Positions 36,334 through 40,379 of a stretch of DNA of 40,379 nucleotides are shown in pieces. The stretch comes from Candidatus Nomurabacteria bacterium RIFCSPHIGHO2_02_FULL_42_19 (lineage in GTDB: Bacteria > Patescibacteriota > Minisyncoccia > Phycocordibacterales > UBA9973). Each line of letters opens with the position of its first letter. Positions within the stretch are counted from its first letter, which is position 1. The stretch lies in contig MFUG01000017.1 of NCBI GenBank assembly GCA_001785615.1, forward strand, positions 1-40,379, in the 5' to 3' direction. The translations under genes and the position numbers were made by a program. Under the pieces are notes generated by a model. It was not told the origin of the DNA, did no database searches, and saw only the letters and a list, made by a program, of their open reading frames with translations.

Positions 36334-39192
36334 TTATGTAAAAATTTCCGCCATTTTGCAATACTCGCATTCTGTGTTTTTGCCATATGAATTATAATTG
36401 CAGGGGCGCGATACCCACTCCCCGCTTTTTACTAATTCATCATAATCCATAATATCTTTAACCAGCAGCTTAATTTCTTCTGGAGTTATGGTTCTGTCGT
36501 AGATTGTCTCTTTCTCGTTTTTCGCTTCCAGGAACTCCAGCCGGCTCTCGCGCACATCAACCTTGGACTTGGAATTATTTTCCAACAAATAAGAATACAT
36601 CGCAAGCTGACGCAAATAACTACTCATCCTGCTTTCTTCGTCAATTTTCTCTATATCGCTCTTTTTCCTAACACTTCCGGTTTTAAAATCAGTCACCCGC
36701 AACTCATTGGCAGATAAATATTCCACTAGATCAATCTTACCGTAAATATTTAGGTGTGGGAATTTACTATCCTTCACTGAAACACTCTTTTCATTCTCAC
36801 GCTTCTCCGCTATATCTTTGAGTCGGCGCTTTGCCCAGTTTGAAACTATCCTCCCTACTTCAGCGTCTTTCGGTAAAATCACTTTTTTTAATTTTAAGAT
36901 CTTGTCTATGGCCTCGTGCACCGCACCTCCAAACTTCAAGCTCTCACTTTTCGCTTCCGGCAACTGAAGCAAATTTCTGAAATACCATTTCCAGGGACAT
37001 TCAAAAAAATTATTGAGGAGTGAGACAGAAATATATCTATCTTTATATTTCTCCTTTACAAGTTTGGCGAGCTCTGGCATTTTGGAGTTTTTTACTTTTC
37101 CGACTTTTTTATCCATATGTCCCACCTTCCGTTTCTCAAGGACTTCGGGTGGTAAATCCGCTATAGCTCGCGCGAGTTCTTGCTCGGATTCGCGGGAAGA
37201 GAAGCGCGCATAGGAGAGTGTGCAGAACCTCTTGGCGCGAGTTATGGCTACATAGAGTTTGCGCTTTACGGCATCTATATCCCGCTCCAGAACCTTCCCG
37301 GCAATTGCCTCCGGCAGAACAAAAGCCATCTTTTTACCAGAGTTAAGAGAGCGCTCATCCATGTGGGCAATCCATACATAATCAAATTCCAACCCCTTCG
37401 AAGAGTGGAGAGTCAGGACTTTTACTCCTTTCTTCTCGCCCATAACAAGTGGTATCTGTTCGCCATATGATTTTAAGCGATCCAGAAACGAAACAAGCCC
37501 CGTAAGAGTAAACTCTTTATTTTTCTCTACTTCTTTTGCCGTTAAAGCAAGTATGGTGTCAACAATTTCCTTCCCAGAAACTAATTTATCGCTATTTTTT
37601 TCATCCGAGAATAGTTCTTTACCGACGATTTGGATAAGTTCCAATACACTATTATCTTGAGCGTCCTTACACCATTTAGAAAGCTTCCCGATCCATTTCT
37701 CTGCGGCATTACCATCGCCCCAAAGTTTTTGCGCTTTACCACCTGTTATGGTATCGAGAGAAAATTCACGCATATTCTGGCTCGCAAGATATGTATGCGC
37801 TTTGAGTGGAGCAATGCCTGCGAGTTCATCAAAAAAGGAATGCGCCAGAGAAGGTGTGTCCTTCGGGTCGCTAATTATTTTCAAGACCCGTAGAAATGCT
37901 TGCGCTTCTTCTTGATCAAAAAGATTTAAGGCATCAAGCGATGATACAGTTAGGCCTTCTTCGTGTAATATTTTTAACGCATTGCGTACTTGGGCATTTT
38001 TGGGAACTAAAATCGCGCAAGCATTCGGTTTAACTCCTTTTTTTATTTTCTCTTTTATGTCAATTGCAGCGACAACGATCTCATCATTCGGATACTCTGC
38101 CTCAAGAAGCGTTATGGGGTAATGTTCCTTGCTTTGACTTATCAATTTTTCATCAGTCATAGTACTTTTAAGAAGTGCGTGTGAGGCATCGAGAATCACT
38201 TGGGTTGAGCGGTAATTATCCACTAAAGTTATTAGTTTAGAGTCCTTGAAAGTTTTTTTAAAACCTTGAAAGTGATCAATGGAAGCGCCGCTAAAACCAT
38301 AGATGAGCTGCCGGTCATCGCCAACCACAAAAATATTCGGGCCCTCCACGCCACCCCAGACATTCTGTAAAAATTCATTTTGCACTCTACTTGAGTCCTG
38401 ATGTTCGTCCACTAAAACATATAAATACTTTTCTCGTAGGTCCGATACTGCGTCGGTGGATGTTTCTACTATACGCACTAGATTCTCCAGCACATCGTCA
38501 TAGTCCAGCACATTTCTGCTCTTCTTTTCTTCCTCATATAGGTCGAAGAACTTGGCTACCTCTCGGTTACGCTTCAGCCCTTCGACTTTAGTTAATACTT
38601 CTTTTTTAAATTTTCCTTTACTTTCCCCCCTACTGGAAATATTTTCCGGGTCATTCTCTGTGGATTTTATATCACGCTCGACTTCTGATAAAAAATATTT
38701 AGAGGTAATACGTTCACGCTTAAGAAGCGAGATAAGTGTTCGCAGGTCCGAGAAATATCTGGACCGGTCTGCGCGTGGCCGTAAATATTCCCAATCATTA
38801 CTACGGAGCAAATCGTCAAGAAGTATCGCTGTATCAGCGTCATCTAAAAGTGCGGGTGGAGTAGAGAGTCCTAGTTCCTTGTAATATTCCTCAATAATTT
38901 TCATGCCAAAACTATGGAAGGTAAAAATATTTACTTTTTCTCCGGCCTCACCTATGTATTGTACGAGGCGCCCTTTCATGGCCTCCACCGCAGAGTTAGT
39001 GAAGGTGAGCCCTAGCACTCCATCCGCCTTAATATCCGTCTTTTTTAAGATGTTCGCGATGCGGAGCGCCAAAATCTGGGTCTTGCCCGTACCCGGACCC
39101 GCCACCACCATTACTGGCCCATCTATAGTGTCAACCGCTTCTTTCTGCGCTTTGTTTAATTTTTTGTACTCTTCGTTGAATCCAACTTCCAT
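36334..39192 (-). CDS. UvrD/PcrA-family SF1 helicase with C-terminal RecB/Cas4-like PD-(D/E)XK nuclease domain
   Basis: LNKAQKEAVDTIDGPVMVVAGPGTGKTQIL, VDEHQDSSRVQ, VVGDDRQLIYGFSGA, LTLHSSKGLEFDYVWI, C-terminal LRVTDFKTG and CNYNSYGKNTECEYC. Confidence 0.93.
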   Translation of the reverse strand: MEVGFNEEYKKLNKAQKEAVDTIDGPVMVVAGPGTGKTQILALRIANILKKTDIKADGVLGLTFTNSAVEAMKGRLVQYIGEAGEKVNIFTFHSFGMKIIEEYYKELGLSTPPALLDDADTAILLDDLLRSNDWEYLRPRADRSRYFSDLRTLISLLKRERITSKYFLSEVERDIKSTENDPENISSRGESKGKFKKEVLTKVEGLKRNREVAKFFDLYEEEKKSRNVLDYDDVLENLVRIVETSTDAVSDLREKYLYVLVDEHQDSSRVQNEFLQNVWGGVEGPNIFVVGDDRQLIYGFSGASIDHFQGFKKTFKDSKLITLVDNYRSTQVILDASHALLKSTMTDEKLISQSKEHYPITLLEAEYPNDEIVVAAIDIKEKIKKGVKPNACAILVPKNAQVRNALKILHEEGLTVSSLDALNLFDQEEAQAFLRVLKIISDPKDTPSLAHSFFDELAGIAPLKAHTYLASQNMREFSLDTITGGKAQKLWGDGNAAEKWIGKLSKWCKDAQDNSVLELIQIVGKELFSDEKNSDKLVSGKEIVDTILALTAKEVEKNKEFTLTGLVSFLDRLKSYGEQIPLVMGEKKGVKVLTLHSSKGLEFDYVWIAHMDERSLNSGKKMAFVLPEAIAGKVLERDIDAVKRKLYVAITRAKRFCTLSYARFSSRESEQELARAIADLPPEVLEKRKVGHMDKKVGKVKNSKMPELAKLVKEKYKDRYISVSLLNNFFECPWKWYFRNLLQLPEAKSESLKFGGAVHEAIDKILKLKKVILPKDAEVGRIVSNWAKRRLKDIAEKRENEKSVSVKDSKFPHLNIYGKIDLVEYLSANELRVTDFKTGSVRKKSDIEKIDEESRMSSYLRQLAMYSYLLENNSKSKVDVRESRLEFLEAKNEKETIYDRTITPEEIKLLVKDIMDYDELVKSGEWVSRPCNYNSYGKNTECEYCKMAEIFT

Positions 39193-39197
39193 AAATT

Positions 39198-40112
39198 TTA
39201 TTGGAAATTAAGCGCCACTTTTGATTTCCAGAAGAAAAAACCGATAATCAAAAAAGTGGCAAGTGGAGAGAGATATTCCGGTATATTCCAACCAAAACTG
39301 TGCAAAATCATAATGACGCCTAAGACCAAAATGGAATACATCGCGCCATTTTTCAGATAAACATATCTTTTAATCCGCTCAATGTTGCGGATTGTTAGCT
39401 CTCTGACTAAAAACGCGCCCAAGCCGTTGCCAAGCAAAATAAGCGGCACGGAGAGAGTAAAAGCAAAAGCGCCGAGTACGCCATCAATGGAGAAAGTGGT
39501 GTCAATTATTTCCAAAAAGAAAAGTTTGCTTAAATCTGAGTGCGTGCTACCGAGAAGTTTCCTTTCCTGTTCTTCGGCATTTTGTTTGAAACCGTGGGTG
39601 ATGAAAAACAAACTAGACCCGACTACCGCGCCGAAACCCATAAGGTTGTTCACCCCTAAGGCAAACCAGGCAATAACTGAAAGTAAAACGGAGACCACGG
39701 CATAAAACCAGACGCCACGCGCCATAAAAAACTTTTCCGTTCTCGGCAGACCAAGTTTCTTCTCTTCCAGGAAAAGCCAATGCAAAAAAAGAAAAAGTAA
39801 AAATACTCCACCGGCTACAAGCAGGATGGGAGCGGATTTTTCTATAGATTCTAAGACAATCGGATCGCTGGACCAAGCAGCGGAAAAAATTTGAAACGGG
39901 GAAAGGGATGGGTTAAAAGTCCAGATTATTCCAAAAGGAAGAAGCCCCCGCACTAGAAAGACCGCAATAAACATGCCCCAGGTTAGGAACCAGCGCCGGG
40001 CGCGGGCCCCCATGGTGTTTAGGACTTCGGCATTGATAATGGCGTTATCAACAGACGAAACTGCCTCAAAAAGCGAAAGGCCGAGGACTGTAATGATGGC
40101 ACTCCAGAGCAT
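39198..40112 (-). CDS. DUF475/TerC-like integral membrane protein
   Basis: LSLFEAVSSVDNAIINAEVLNTM...LEIIDTTFSIDGVLGAFAFT. Confidence 0.85.
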   Translation of the reverse strand: MLWSAIITVLGLSLFEAVSSVDNAIINAEVLNTMGARARRWFLTWGMFIAVFLVRGLLPFGIIWTFNPSLSPFQIFSAAWSSDPIVLESIEKSAPILLVAGGVFLLFLFLHWLFLEEKKLGLPRTEKFFMARGVWFYAVVSVLLSVIAWFALGVNNLMGFGAVVGSSLFFITHGFKQNAEEQERKLLGSTHSDLSKLFFLEIIDTTFSIDGVLGAFAFTLSVPLILLGNGLGAFLVRELTIRNIERIKRYVYLKNGAMYSILVLGVIMILHSFGWNIPEYLSPLATFLIIGFFFWKSKVALNFQ

Positions 40113-40165
40113 TATTGTATTTTACTCTACTTGTTCGTACTTTCCAATTAAATTCTTCTGATGCT

Positions 40166-40379
40166 TTATCTCCACAAGGCAAAAACAAGAGTCATTAAAA
40201 ATAGGGCGACTAATTGCTCGGCGGCGTTTAGTAAAAATAGTTTGAAGGGCTTACCTTCCCAAATGAAACTGCCGGCAGTGGTGGTAGCAAAAAAGCCGAG
40301 CCAAAGCCAAAAGGCCAATTCCCAAGCCCGGCCGACATCCGTTACTCCCTCGAACACTACGAAATGCCCTAAAACATAA
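40166..40379 (-). CDS. DUF1761-like membrane protein, truncated at window end
   Basis: YVLGHFVVFEGVTDVGRAWELAFWLWLGFFATTTAGSFIWEGKPFKLFLLNAAEQLVALFLM; frame open to window edge. Confidence 0.65.
   Translation of the reverse strand, partial: YVLGHFVVFEGVTDVGRAWELAFWLWLGFFATTTAGSFIWEGKPFKLFLLNAAEQLVALFLMTLVFALWR

Overview
The window looks like a Candidate Phyla Radiation (Parcubacteria-like) chromosome segment. This is judged from compact genes, domain fusions and gene content; no phylogeny was run. Core genes include rpoD-dnaG, rpoBC, rpsP-KH-trmD, rnr, an smc-like gene, rnc, nusB-NUDIX, rpmF, thrS, gyrB, a PheRS and a UvrD/RecB-like helicase-nuclease, with one tRNA-Thr(TGT). The most notable observation is four compact single-gene units. 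Three encode PaaX/Cas2-fold winged-helix regulators (15970-16587, 22817-23350, 35655-36146) and one encodes a TrpR-like regulator (29126-29524). Each is bracketed within a few bases to a few tens of bases by two copies of its own long palindrome. In the first two units the upstream palindrome coincides with the predicted promoter of an apparently leaderless gene. The two paralogous units share the inner core GCATATGC but differ in outer half-sites. Other observations: a ~36 bp inverted repeat around an RTX gene next to tRNA-Thr; a palindromic element inserted in frame in the catalytic domain of RNase R; a second double-hairpin repeat family in gyrB and nusB-NUDIX, with a related sequence in the rpoB leader; a perfect 52 bp duplicated terminator bracketing an orphan gene; an SMC-like protein with a Rad50-type CxxC hook; a NusB-NUDIX fusion; a ThrRS without N-terminal editing domains; a single-chain mitochondrial-type PheRS; and a DD-carboxypeptidase/CapA fusion. 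No CRISPR array or canonical transposase was seen.
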